The notes beneath the pieces were generated by a model, which was not told the origin of the DNA, did not search any database, and worked only from the letters and a program-made list of their open reading frames with translations. Position numbers and translations under genes: made by a program. From Sphaerobacter sp. (GTDB lineage Bacteria > Chloroflexota > Chloroflexia > Thermomicrobiales > Thermomicrobiaceae), in assembly GCA_029961075.1 (NCBI GenBank), contig JASBVL010000047.1, positions 1-45,453 on the forward strand: DNA of 45,453 nt, in the 5' to 3' direction. Of the stretch, positions 7,969 to 16,283 are shown one piece after another (within the stretch, counting starts at the first letter, position 1; each line of letters begins with the position of its first letter).

Positions 7969-10310
7969 TCGAAACACGGCGTCTGGATCTGAGCACGCTG
8001 CTCCCGGCGGAGCCGGCTGCCTGCGACCTGTGCCTGAACCGCCTGCACACCCTGCTCCAGTCCACCACGGGGATCGACGGCCTCCACGTCGCCGGCCAGC
8101 GCGGGCGGCTCATCCTGCACTACGACCCGGATCTGATTCCGTTCGCCACCATCCAGGAGCTGGCCCGGCGCGAGGGGGCGAAGCTGCAGTCCCGCTACGT
8201 CCATCAGGTGATCCCGATCGAGGGGATGGACTGCGCCGACTGCGCGCAGACGCTCGAGCGCGGCGTCGGCCGCCTGGCGGGCGTGGAGTGGGTGTCGATC
8301 AACTTCGCCGGCGCGCGGATGGCGATCGAGTACGACGCCGAGCGGGTCGACCTGGACGCGATCGCCAGGCGCGTGGCGGACCTCGGCTACCGCGTGGGAA
8401 GCGTCCCCGGCACCGCGGAGCCGACTCCCGCCACCTCGGCCCGGCGCCTGGTGCGGGAGCACGCGCCGCTCGCGGCTGGCCTCGGCGCCACCCTCGCCGG
8501 TGGCGCGCTGGCGCTGCTGGGCGCGCCCCCGCTGGCGGCCACCCTCTGCTTCGCCCTCGCGGTCCTGGTGGCCGGGCTGCCCATCGCGCGCAGGGCGGTC
8601 GCGACCGTCCGGGCCACGCACCGGCTCGACATCAACGCCCTGATGACCATCGCGGTCATCGGCGCCATGCTCATCGGCGAGTGGCTGGAGGCGGCCACCG
8701 TCGTCGTCCTCTTCTCCCTCGGCGAGGCGCTCGAGGGCTTCACCATGGACCGCGCGCGCCGCTCGATCCGCTCCCTGATGCGGCTCACGCCGACCGAGGC
8801 CGTCGTCCGGCGCGGCGCCGAGGAGCGGCGGGTGCCGGTCGCCGACATCGTGCCCGGCGAGGTGGTCGTCGTCCGACCCGGCGAGCGCCTGCCGGTCGAC
8901 GGCACCGTCGTCCACGGCCACTCGACGGTGGACCAGGCCCCGATCACCGGTGAGAGCGTGCCGGTCGCCAAGGGCGCTGGCGACGAGGTCTTCGCCGGGA
9001 CCATCAACGGCCCCGGCGTGCTCCAGGTGCGCGTCACCCGCCGCGCCGCCGACTCGACCATCGCCCGGGTCATCCGCATGGTCGAGGACGCGCAGGCCCA
9101 GCGGGCGCCCACCCAGCGCTTCATCGACGTCTTCGCCAGCTACTACACCCCGGCGGTCGTCGTGCTCGCCGCCGCGCTCGCGGTGCTCCCGCCCGCGCTC
9201 CTCGGCGCGAGCTGGGGCGACGCGCTCTATCGCGCGCTGGTGCTGCTGGTGATCGCCTGCCCCTGCGCGCTGGTCATCTCGACCCCGGTCACCATCGTGG
9301 CCGCCATCACCGCCGCCGCCCGCCGCGGTGTGCTGATCAAGGGCGGCGTTCACCTGGAGGCGGCCGGCTCGCTGAGGGCACTGGCCTTCGACAAGACTGG
9401 CACGCTCACCGTCGGGCAGCCGGAGGTGACGGCCGTGATCCCGCTCGACGGCCTACCCGAAGCGGACCTGCTGCGAGCCGCCGCGGCGGCCGAGCGCTAC
9501 TCGGAGCACCCGCTCGGCGCCGCCATCCGCCGCGCGGCCGCGGCCCGCGGCCTCGACGCCGACGGGCTGCCCGTCGACCACGTCACCGTCCACACCGCCC
9601 AGGGCATCGAGGCGCGCGTCGACGGGCGCGAGGTCCGCGTCGGCACGCGCGACCTGGTGCTGCACGGCGCCGTGCCGCCGGCCATCGCGGCCGAGCTCGC
9701 CCGCCTCGAGGCCGCCGGCCAGACGCCGGTGCTGGTCGCCATCGACGGCCGCCCGGCCGGGGTGATCGCCCTGGCGGACGCGCCGCGGCCGAACGCCGCC
9801 GCGGCCCTGCGCGCCATCAAGGCGGCCGGCGTCGGCCACACGATCATGCTCACCGGCGACCGGCGGGCCGTGGCCGAGGGGATCGCGCGGAAGCTCGGCG
9901 TCGACGCCGTCGAGGCGGAGCTGCTGCCGGAGGAGAAGGTCCGCGCCGTCGAGGCGCTCCTCTCGCGCTACGGCACCGTCGGCATGGTCGGCGACGGCAT
10001 CAACGACGCGCCGGCCCTGGCGCGCGCCACCGTCGGCATCGCCATGGGCGCGGCCGGCACCGACGCCGCGCTGGAGACCGCCGACATCGCGCTGATGGGC
10101 GACGACCTGGGGAAGATCGCCGACACCATGCGCCTCTCGCGCGCCGCCAGGCGGACGATCCTCCAGAACGTCGCGCTGGCCCTCGCCATCAAGGCCGTCT
10201 TCCTCGCGCTGGCCGTGGGCGGCGCGGCCACCCTGTGGCAGGCCGTCTTCGCCGACGTCGGCGCCTCGCTCCTCGTCATCGCCAACGGCATGCGCCTGCT
10301 GCGGCGGTGA
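7965..10310 (+). CDS. Heavy-metal P1B-type ATPase, Zn/Cd/Pb type (ZntA/CadA-like)
   Basis: A 781-residue metal efflux pump. It has two N-terminal metal-binding modules: a divergent one with Cys20-x2-Cys23 (CDLC) and a clear HMA domain with GMDCADC (Cys90, Cys93). Core motifs: phosphatase TGES, the membrane CPC at 432-434 in ACPCALV, phosphorylated Asp476 in DKTGTLT, the ATP-site SEHPLG, and GDGINDAP. The CPC surroundings (VIACPCALVISTPVTIV) and the C-terminal helix ALAIKAVFLALAVGG with a Lys match the Zn/Cd/Pb class (P1B-2) rather than the Cu class. It should pump divalent metal out of the cytoplasm. The start is GTG 7965, overlapping the repressor stop. It converges on the copCD gene over a 411-bp repeat-bearing spacer. 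Confidence 0.95.
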   Translation: MIETRRLDLSTLLPAEPAACDLCLNRLHTLLQSTTGIDGLHVAGQRGRLILHYDPDLIPFATIQELARREGAKLQSRYVHQVIPIEGMDCADCAQTLERGVGRLAGVEWVSINFAGARMAIEYDAERVDLDAIARRVADLGYRVGSVPGTAEPTPATSARRLVREHAPLAAGLGATLAGGALALLGAPPLAATLCFALAVLVAGLPIARRAVATVRATHRLDINALMTIAVIGAMLIGEWLEAATVVVLFSLGEALEGFTMDRARRSIRSLMRLTPTEAVVRRGAEERRVPVADIVPGEVVVVRPGERLPVDGTVVHGHSTVDQAPITGESVPVAKGAGDEVFAGTINGPGVLQVRVTRRAADSTIARVIRMVEDAQAQRAPTQRFIDVFASYYTPAVVVLAAALAVLPPALLGASWGDALYRALVLLVIACPCALVISTPVTIVAAITAAARRGVLIKGGVHLEAAGSLRALAFDKTGTLTVGQPEVTAVIPLDGLPEADLLRAAAAAERYSEHPLGAAIRRAAAARGLDADGLPVDHVTVHTAQGIEARVDGREVRVGTRDLVLHGAVPPAIAAELARLEAAGQTPVLVAIDGRPAGVIALADAPRPNAAAALRAIKAAGVGHTIMLTGDRRAVAEGIARKLGVDAVEAELLPEEKVRAVEALLSRYGTVGMVGDGINDAPALARATVGIAMGAAGTDAALETADIALMGDDLGKIADTMRLSRAARRTILQNVALALAIKAVFLALAVGGAATLWQAVFADVGASLLVIANGMRLLRR

Positions 10311-10387
10311 TCCCCCGCGCCGTGGCGCATGGGGCGCGTGCCGTGCTCCGCCGCCTCGCTCTGGGATGGGCGAGCCGTCCTTGGTAG

Positions 10388-10408
10388 GGGAGGGCCTTGT
10401 GCCCTCCC
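10388..10408 (-). repeat. Dispersed 21-nt hairpin repeat, copy 1
   Basis: GGGAGGGC and GCCCTCCC form a perfect 8-bp stem around the loop CTTGT. The flanks (GGTAG before, GGTG after) are also conserved, in reverse orientation, in copies at 10564 and 13763. It is inverted relative to those copies. Confidence 0.75.
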
Positions 10409-10563
10409 GGTGCCCGGCGGAGCCTCTCACGCATCACCGCGCCATCGCCATCGGCCTGAGCGAGGAGCGTTCCCGCGACTAGGCGCACGCGGGCGCCTCC
10501 GGGCGGCTCCGTTCGGGCCAAGCCCCGCCCCGAGCGGCGCACCGCCCATGACGAGGCACACCC

Positions 10564-10584
10564 GGGAGGGCACAAGGCCCTCCC
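10564..10584 (+). repeat. Dispersed 21-nt hairpin repeat, copy 2
   Basis: Same 8-bp stem, loop ACAAG, the exact complement of the loop in copy 1. With copy 1 it forms a larger inverted repeat 155 nt apart. Downstream CCCACCG matches the CCTACCG of copy 3. Confidence 0.75.
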
Positions 10585-10683
10585 CACCGAGCACACCCGT
10601 CGCCAGCCACCGCTCGGGGGGCGCCATTCGACAAGCCGCGCCCCCACCTGCCGACCGGCGCGGACCGCGCAGCCCCGCCCAAG

Positions 10684-10718
10684 ACGTCACGCACCACGCC
10701 CCACGCATGACGCATGAC
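10684..10718. repeat. Degenerate 7-bp tandem repeat
   Basis: Read in sevens the sequence gives GACGTCA, CGCACCA, CGCCCCA, CGCATGA, CGCATGA. The same period and the same CGCATGA unit recur at the right end of the window. It ends just before the stop of the copCD gene. Confidence 0.5.
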
Positions 10719-10721
10719 TCC

Positions 10722-12893
10722 CTACTCCGGCGCCTGGATCGCGACCGGCGCGTCGAACTCGACGTAATCCGTGACCATGTAGTGGTGGTTCGCCACCATG
10801 GCCTCACGTCTGATCTGGTGCGTCGCCGCGTCCACCCACCACAGATACCAGGCGTCCCCGCGCTCCTCGTTCGCCGGCGCGAAGAAGCTCACCAGCCGGC
10901 AGCGCACGCCGTCGAGCTCCAGTTCCCGGCCCAGCGTCAGCCCGCGCGGGTCGCTGTAGTAGCCTTGCAGCGCGCCCGGGAAGTCCACCGGTCGCGGCCG
11001 CTGCCGGCGGACCCAGCGGCCAGCCGCCTCGCGGTAGTACTGCGTCTGCCCGATCGCGATCGACTCGCTGCCGGAGCTCGTGACGTAGTGCAGCCGGTCC
11101 GGCGCGGCCCAGGAGTACTGCGAGACGACGCTGTTGCCCGTGCCGTCCGTCAGATGCTCCCGCGACCGAACCGATGTGAGCTGCGTGAGCCGCTCGAGCA
11201 CGGACTGGTACAGCGCCACCGCCGCCGGATCGCTCGCCGTGCGCTCTTCCGGGCCGACGAAGATCGGGTCGGGCAGGAGGAAGTAGAAGCTCGCCACCGC
11301 CGGCTCCGGCTTCACCCCGCCGAACTCCACATCCACCTGCCACCAGCCCTTGACGTTCAACGGCACCCGGGCAACGCGCCAGCGGCCGTCCTCCTGCCGC
11401 TCGGCGCGGAGTCGCGGCAGGTCGATCGGCCGCTCCAGCATCCGGGGCGTGACCTGGGCGCGCTGCACCTCCGGCAGCGGCGCGCCGTCCGGCCCGCTCA
11501 GCCAGACCGTCAGCTCGCGCGACCCGGCGTCGGGACGTGCCATGAACAGGTGCGCATAGCGGTCGCCGTCGAGCGCGACCCGCAGGTGCAGCGGCTCGAT
11601 CCGGGCCGGCTCCGGCGGCGCCGACAGGGCGAGCACGGCCGCCGCCAGCAGCGCCCCCATCCCCAGCAGCGCCTCCCCCCGCAGCGCGCGCAGCAGCGCC
11701 ACGGCCCGGCGCAGGCCGCGCTCGATCTGGCGGCGGTTGAACCAGGCCAGCCCCAGGATGCCGACCGCGATCCCGGTCTTGAGCAGGATCACCCGCCCAT
11801 AGTCGCTCCCCCAGAGCGCCGCGACGGACGGCAGCAGCACCCCGGCGTTGGCCGCGCCCGAGGCGAGCGCGACCGGTGCCAGCACCAGCGCGAGGCGGGA
11901 GAAGCGGCGCAGTGCCTCGCCGCCCGCCGCGCTGCGCAGCCGCGGCGCCGCCGCCAGGTGCACCACCCCGCCGATCCAGAAGGCCACCGCCCCCAGGTGC
12001 GCCGCGTTGAGCGCGACCGCCAGCGACCGGTGCGCCTCCCGCGCCGCCGCGTGGCTGGTGAAGGTCAGCGTCAGCACCGCCGCTGCGGTCAGCGCCGCGC
12101 CCAGCCTCAGCGCGGCCGCGCCGCGCCGCCGCCCGGGCGGCTGCGCCAGCAGCACGACGACGGCCACCTCGATGCCGACGCGGCTCAGCCAGGCGCCCGG
12201 CATCACCGCGAGCGCGTCCCGCAGCGTCTGGCGCGGCAGATCGCCGGGTGGGAGATACGCCTGCATCGGGACGAGCGCCAGGTCGGCCAGGAGCGCCACC
12301 GCGGCGCCGCCCACGGCCAGTCGCCGGGCGCGCGCCGAGCCCGGCGCGCCCAGCAGGCCGAGCAGCCACCAGCCGGCGGTCACCGCCAGACCCAGCAGCG
12401 TCAGCCAGCGCAGGGCCACCGCCGGTGCCGCCGGCCGCTCCCCGCTCGACGTCGCCGCCCCGGCCGGCAGCCGCGCCTGCCCCACCCGGAAGTCGAAGGT
12501 CCCCTGCAGCACATGGCCGTCGACCGCCGACGCCGAGCGCCAGGCCACCGTGTAGGTCCCGTCGAGCAGGCGCGGCAGGCTGACGCGCATGTGCTGTGGG
12601 TCGGCCGGATCGACCGCGGCGTCGCCGTTGTCCACCCGCTGGCGCTCGGCGTCGTACACCTCGATCGCGGAGCGGGCCGGATCGAGCGGCTCGGTGAACC
12701 ACAGCTCCACCGTCGCCGGTGACACGCCATGCACCGACCCCGGGCTCGGCTGGCTGCGCGCCGTGTCCAGCTCGCCGTGGGCGCGGGCCGCGGGCGCGCT
12801 CAGGATGGTGAGTGCGACGGCGAGAAGGGCGAGGAGCGCGAGGCGGAGGCAGCGAGCGCGGCGAAGCCGATCTGCACCAGCGATGTCGCGCAC
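10722..12893 (-). CDS. CopC-CopD fusion with extra YtkA-like and C-terminal exported domains
   Basis: A 723-residue envelope protein inferred to handle copper. A signal peptide (residues about 15-37) leads to a CopC-like beta domain (about 39-139) beginning at His39 (AHGEL) with a second His in DGHVLQG, both usual CopC copper-ligand positions. A membrane region of about eight helices (about 155-420) fits CopD. Then follow a domain of about 110 residues, with KGWWQVDVEF, like YtkA/FixH-type proteins, and a C-terminal part (about 545-723) with YSWAAPDRLHYVTSSGSES, of the kind seen in exported lipid- or ligand-binding beta proteins. I infer a start at GTG 12893, since upstream codons overlap a strong hairpin and look non-coding. 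CopCD imports or buffers periplasmic copper elsewhere; the extra domains are unusual. Confidence 0.88.
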   Translation of the reverse strand: MRDIAGADRLRRARCLRLALLALLAVALTILSAPAARAHGELDTARSQPSPGSVHGVSPATVELWFTEPLDPARSAIEVYDAERQRVDNGDAAVDPADPQHMRVSLPRLLDGTYTVAWRSASAVDGHVLQGTFDFRVGQARLPAGAATSSGERPAAPAVALRWLTLLGLAVTAGWWLLGLLGAPGSARARRLAVGGAAVALLADLALVPMQAYLPPGDLPRQTLRDALAVMPGAWLSRVGIEVAVVVLLAQPPGRRRGAAALRLGAALTAAAVLTLTFTSHAAAREAHRSLAVALNAAHLGAVAFWIGGVVHLAAAPRLRSAAGGEALRRFSRLALVLAPVALASGAANAGVLLPSVAALWGSDYGRVILLKTGIAVGILGLAWFNRRQIERGLRRAVALLRALRGEALLGMGALLAAAVLALSAPPEPARIEPLHLRVALDGDRYAHLFMARPDAGSRELTVWLSGPDGAPLPEVQRAQVTPRMLERPIDLPRLRAERQEDGRWRVARVPLNVKGWWQVDVEFGGVKPEPAVASFYFLLPDPIFVGPEERTASDPAAVALYQSVLERLTQLTSVRSREHLTDGTGNSVVSQYSWAAPDRLHYVTSSGSESIAIGQTQYYREAAGRWVRRQRPRPVDFPGALQGYYSDPRGLTLGRELELDGVRCRLVSFFAPANEERGDAWYLWWVDAATHQIRREAMVANHHYMVTDYVEFDAPVAIQAPE

Positions 12894-12921
12894 GAGCGGT
12901 ATACCCTTGCTCGAACGACTC

Positions 12922-12949
12922 GACGCCGGGGCCGTGCGGCCCCGGCGTC
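12922..12949. terminator. Strong 12-bp hairpin upstream of copCD
   Basis: GACGCCGGGGCC pairs perfectly with GGCCCCGGCGTC around a GTGC loop. It lies about 120 nt downstream of the VOC gene and just upstream of copCD, both on the minus strand. There is no U-tract, so it is a terminator-like structure only, or possibly a leader structure of copCD. Confidence 0.5.
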
Positions 12950-13067
12950 TCAACTGTACCAGACCGTCCGCGACGGGCGAGGCTCGTCGGGTGCCCCGGT
13001 TCGGTCTCGCGCGCCCGGCCGCGCCCGGCACCCCATGCGGTGCGTCCGGCGTGGCCGGCGCGTGCCC

Positions 13068-13486
13068 TCATGGCTCGGGCTGCGGCGCTGGCTGGAAGAG
13101 GTGGATGAGGTTCCCGCAGGTGTCGTCCAGGACGGCGACGATGACTGGCCCCATCTGGGTCGGCCCCATCGTGAACCGTACGCCCCGCCCCCTCATGCGC
13201 TCGTACTCGCCGTGGATGTCATCCACGGCGAACGCGGCGGCCGGGATATTGTTGGCGAACATCGCCTGTTGGAACGCCCGCGCGGCGCCGTTGAGCGCCG
13301 GGTTGTCGTTCGGCTCGAGCAGGAGCTCGACCTCGTCCGGCGCATCGGGCGAGGCGACCGTCACCCACCGGGCCTCCCCCATGGGGACGTCCTGCTTCGT
13401 GATGAAGCCGAGCTTCTCCGTGTAGAACCGGAGGGCTTTCTCCTGGTCGTCCACCAGGACGCTGGTGAGTCGGATCCTGGGGCCAT
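13068..13486 (-). pseudogene. VOC/glyoxalase-family protein gene with an apparent start-proximal frameshift
   Basis: Codons from 13454 to 13068 encode a small VOC-fold protein: DDQEKALRFYTEKLGF, WVTVASPD, VELLLEP, AAFAVDDIHGEYERM, and DTCGNLIHLFQP with the usual Gly-Asn-x-hydrophobic end. It could be a dioxygenase, lyase or resistance protein; the reaction is unknown. The expected N-terminal strand (RIRLTSVLV) is encoded upstream in frame, but no start codon exists in that frame. ATG 13486 sits 6 nt after AGGAG and is one base out of frame; adding one C to the CCCC run at about 13479-13482 would restore MAPRIRLTSVLVDD. So either one base is missing or translation begins at GTG 13454, which would lose the first strand. 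Confidence 0.7.
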
Positions 13487-13923
13487 CACACGCTCCTGAC
13501 GCTGTGAGCCGTCGCTCGCTCAGCCGCGGCGAACGCCGCCATCCTGTGGGTACGGCGGGGCAGGCCCGTCCCCGCCCGCCTCGCCGCCGGGTTCGACCGG
13601 ATGGGCGCCAGCGCGGCCCGGTCCCGGCGCCCCTACTCTACCAGAGCGGGTGCCGCCCGCGGGTCGCCTGCGGCGTGAGCGGGTTCCGGCTCGGTCGCCG
13701 TTGCCCGGTCGGCGGAGTCGTCCCGCGCGCACCGGGGCCGGGGCGATGCCGCGGAGCGCCGGGGGAGGGCACCAGGCCCTCCCCTACCGGATCTCGTCCC
13801 CGCGGGGAGATGTGGAAGGGGACCCCGCCCCGCCCGCGCCGCGACCTACGCAGCGGATAGGAGCCGGCCGGGCTCCGTTCGAGGCCGGCGCTCCACGACG
13901 CCGCGACGGGCGTCCGCCGCGGC
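13487..13923. other. Intergenic region with a hairpin repeat copy
   Basis: No convincing gene; the open frames are codon-biased noise. The only recognised structure is the third copy of the 21-nt hairpin repeat at 13763-13783, lying between the VOC gene start and the end of the acyl-CoA ligase gene. Confidence 0.5.
13763..13783 (+). repeat. Dispersed 21-nt hairpin repeat, copy 3
   Basis: GGGAGGGC and GCCCTCCC around the loop ACCAG, with flank CCTACCGG matching the reverse complement of copy 1. It lies about 140 nt beyond the ligase stop and could act as its terminator. Confidence 0.75.
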
Positions 13924-15555
13924 CTACTCGCCCGTGGCCGGCTGCCCCGCGCGCTGCCGCTCCTCCTCGACCAGCATCCGCCGCAGCACCTTGCCGACCG
14001 CGCTCTTCGGCAGCGCCTCGCGGAACTCGTACAGGCGCGGCACCTTGTAGGCGGCCAGCCGCTCGCGGCAGAAGGCGTCCAGCTCCTCCGGCGTCGCGCT
14101 CGCGCCCGGCTTCAGCACCACGTACGCCTTGACCGTCTCGCCGCGATAGGCATCCGCCACGCCGATCACCCCCGCCTCGAGCACCGACGGATGCTCGTAG
14201 AGCACCTCCTCGACCTCGCGCGGGTAGACGTTGAAGCCCGAGGCCAGGATCATGTCCTTCTTCCGGTCGACGATGGTGAAGTACCCGTCCGCATCCATCG
14301 TCGCGATGTCGCCCGTGTAGAGCCAGCCGTCGCGCAGCGCGAGCGCCGTCTCCTCCGGCATGTTCCAGTAGCCGGCCATCACCTGCGGCCCGCGGATGCG
14401 CAGCTCGCCCGGCTCCCCGGGCGGCAGCACCCGCGTGCCGGTCTCGAGATCGACGACCTCGGCGTCGGTATCCGGCAGCGGCATCCCGATCGTGCCCGGC
14501 TTGCGCACCCCGGTCGCCGGGTTGGTGTGCGTCACCGGCGAGGTCTCCGACAGGCCGTAGCCCTCGAGGATCCGGCCGCCGAAGCGCCGCTCGAAGGCAT
14601 GCAGCACCTCGACCGGCATCGGCGCCCCGCCCGAGTTGCAGAAGCGGATCGTCCCCACGCCGTACGCCTCGGCGTCCGGGAAGCTGTTGACCGCCACGTA
14701 CATCGTCGGGACGCCCGGGAACATCGTCGGCCGGGTCGCCTTGATCGTCGCCATCACCTCGGCCGGCTCGAAGCGCGGCAGCAGGATCAACTCCCCGCCC
14801 CGAGCCAGCCCCAGGTTCATGCACACGGTCATCCCGTAGACGTGGAACAGCGGCAGCACGGTCAGGACCCGCAGGTCCGACCCGGTGGGCAGCTCCGGGT
14901 TCATCGCCGCCGTCTGGAGCACGTTCGCCACCAGGTTCCGGTGCGTCAGCATGGCGCCCTTCGACACCCCGGTCGTGCCGCCCGTGTACTGCAAGACCGC
15001 GACATCCGACGCCGCGACCGCGACGTCGGGCGGGCCCCCCGCGGCGCTCGCCAGCGTCTCCTCGAAGGAGCGCGCCTCCGGTCCCAGCGCCACCTCGCCG
15101 CGCAGCCGGGCCACCAGCACGTGCTCGAGCTGCACCTGCGGCAGGGTCGCCTGCACCACCGGGTAGAGCGCGTCGGCGACGACGATCGTGGTCGCGCCGG
15201 AGTTGGTCAGGTAGTGCTGCAGCTCACGCGGCGTGCTCAGCGGGTTCACCTGGACGACGATCCCGCCGGCCCGCAGCGTGCCGTAGTAGGCGATCACGTA
15301 CTGCGGGCAGTTCGGCAGCATCAGCGCCACCCGATCGCCCGTACCGACCCCGAGTCCCGCCAGCGCCGCCGCGCAGCGCAGCACCCGCCCCCACAGCTCC
15401 CGGTAGCTCATCGTCACCTGCGCGAAGCGCAGCGCGGTCAGATCCGGGTACGTCGCGAGCGACTGCTCCAGCAGGCCGTACAGCGGGATCTCCGGGTAGT
15501 CCAACGTCGCCGGAACCCCGGCCGGATAGTGCGCGAGCCACGGACGGTCCGCCAT
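13924..15555 (-). CDS. Long-chain acyl-CoA synthetase (AMP-forming)
   Basis: A 543-residue ANL-superfamily adenylate-forming enzyme, most likely a fatty acid:CoA ligase (FadD-like) that activates fatty acids for beta-oxidation or lipid synthesis. Motifs: the P-loop YTGGTTGVSKGAMLTHRNL, the A5 region EGYGLSETSPVTHTNP, TGDIATMDADGYF, the hinge region DRKKDMILASGFNVYPREVEEVL, and the acyl-adenylation Lys in KSAVGKVLRR near the C-terminus. ATG 15555 follows GAGGAGG by about 7 nt. A good leftward promoter lies at 15628-15656. Substrate chain length is unknown. A second ligase of the same superfamily is encoded 1.4 kb away on the same strand but separated by a repeat field. Confidence 0.95.
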   Translation of the reverse strand: MADRPWLAHYPAGVPATLDYPEIPLYGLLEQSLATYPDLTALRFAQVTMSYRELWGRVLRCAAALAGLGVGTGDRVALMLPNCPQYVIAYYGTLRAGGIVVQVNPLSTPRELQHYLTNSGATTIVVADALYPVVQATLPQVQLEHVLVARLRGEVALGPEARSFEETLASAAGGPPDVAVAASDVAVLQYTGGTTGVSKGAMLTHRNLVANVLQTAAMNPELPTGSDLRVLTVLPLFHVYGMTVCMNLGLARGGELILLPRFEPAEVMATIKATRPTMFPGVPTMYVAVNSFPDAEAYGVGTIRFCNSGGAPMPVEVLHAFERRFGGRILEGYGLSETSPVTHTNPATGVRKPGTIGMPLPDTDAEVVDLETGTRVLPPGEPGELRIRGPQVMAGYWNMPEETALALRDGWLYTGDIATMDADGYFTIVDRKKDMILASGFNVYPREVEEVLYEHPSVLEAGVIGVADAYRGETVKAYVVLKPGASATPEELDAFCRERLAAYKVPRLYEFREALPKSAVGKVLRRMLVEEERQRAGQPATGE

Positions 15556-15627
15556 CGTGCCGCCTCCTCGTCTCGGGCCGACGCGCGCGCGAGCGCCCGA
15601 CCTGATTCGTATGGATCCGATGTTGCT

Positions 15628-15656
15628 AGCCTAGTCCATGCTGAGGGATGTGGCAA
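15628..15656 (-). promoter_or_regulatory. Sigma70-type promoter of the acyl-CoA synthetase gene
   Basis: On the minus strand TTGCCA (15651-15656) and TAGGCT (15628-15633) are separated by 17 bp. Transcription would start about 65 nt before ATG 15555. Confidence 0.6.
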
Positions 15657-16079
15657 GATCGTGTTCTATGTTGCGTCTTGCGCGTAGCGCGGGACGCGCG
15701 GCTCCTGACCCCCGGGCGCGCGGGCTTCCAGCCGGCCCCCGGGGGGGACAACCCGGCGGGGAGGGGCTGCCTGCGCTGCCGGTGGCGGCGTCCCGGACGC
15801 CGCGCCAATCGGGCGCGTGGTCGCCGTTGCGGCGCCACTCCACATATCCCACGAGACCTGGACCCCGCCGCCGCCACCACGGATCCGCGCATCCCCCGGC
15901 CGCCGCCTCGCCGCGCTCGGAGCGCTGCGCCCACGACAGCCGGTGCCACGCGTCGGCACCCTGTCAGTCTCGTCAGCCAGGCGTCGGCAGCCGGAGCGCT
16001 TGTCGGCACACTGGTTGCGGTGCCTGGATGCCTGCGGACGCGACGGAGCCATTACCGATTGGGCACGAGGGAGGGCAGC
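15657..16079. other. Intergenic region, partly 7-bp degenerate repeat
   Basis: The first 45 bases (15657-15702) read in sevens as GTGTTCT, ATGTTGC, GTCTTGC, GCGTAGC, GCGGGAC, like the heptamer arrays elsewhere in the window. The remaining 380 bases are GC-rich without a supported gene. A promoter for the small gene at 16080 should be here, but I cannot point to one. Confidence 0.4.
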
Positions 16080-16283
16080 ATGGAGAGCACGCAGCAATAC
16101 TTCCGGGTGACCGACAACATCCCCGAGCAGGCGTGGTACTGGATGTCGCTCGGCTCGATCATCGGCGCTGCCATCATGCGCATGACCGGCCGGGATCACT
16201 GGGCCCTCTTCGTCGGCCAGTGGGCGCCGACCTTCCTGCTCTTCGGGCTCTATCACCGGCTGATCCGGCCAAGCCGCGGCTAG
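16080..16283 (+). CDS. Small membrane-associated protein, function unknown
   Basis: A 67-residue protein. The N-terminus (MESTQQYFRVTDNIPEQAWYW) is polar and aromatic; two hydrophobic segments follow, about 21-36 (WMSLGSIIGAAIMRM) and 42-60 (WALFVGQWAPTFLLFGLY), ending in a basic RLIRPSRG. GGAGGG just before ATG 16080 and codons with high third-position GC support it as a real gene. I do not know a named family. Its only close neighbours are the two acyl-CoA ligase genes, which run on the other strand, and a repeat field immediately downstream. Confidence 0.75.
   Translation: MESTQQYFRVTDNIPEQAWYWMSLGSIIGAAIMRMTGRDHWALFVGQWAPTFLLFGLYHRLIRPSRG

Larger units (their letters stand above)
10311..10721. 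other. Convergent intergenic region with hairpin and heptamer repeats
   Basis: No gene is supported between the two convergent stops. The spacer holds two inverted copies of a 21-nt hairpin repeat (10388-10408 and 10564-10584) and a short run of 7-bp degenerate tandem repeats near 10684-10718; each is listed separately. The hairpins could terminate transcription from both sides. Confidence 0.6.

Noticed and set aside
12894..13031. Upstream extension of the CopC-CopD frame
   Set aside because: Crosses a strong hairpin and codes for Pro/Arg-rich sequence without match; the signal peptide begins just after GTG 12893.
16080..16283. The 67-residue protein as a toxin of a type I system
   Set aside because: Two hydrophobic segments fit superficially, but there is no antisense RNA promoter or partner to support it.
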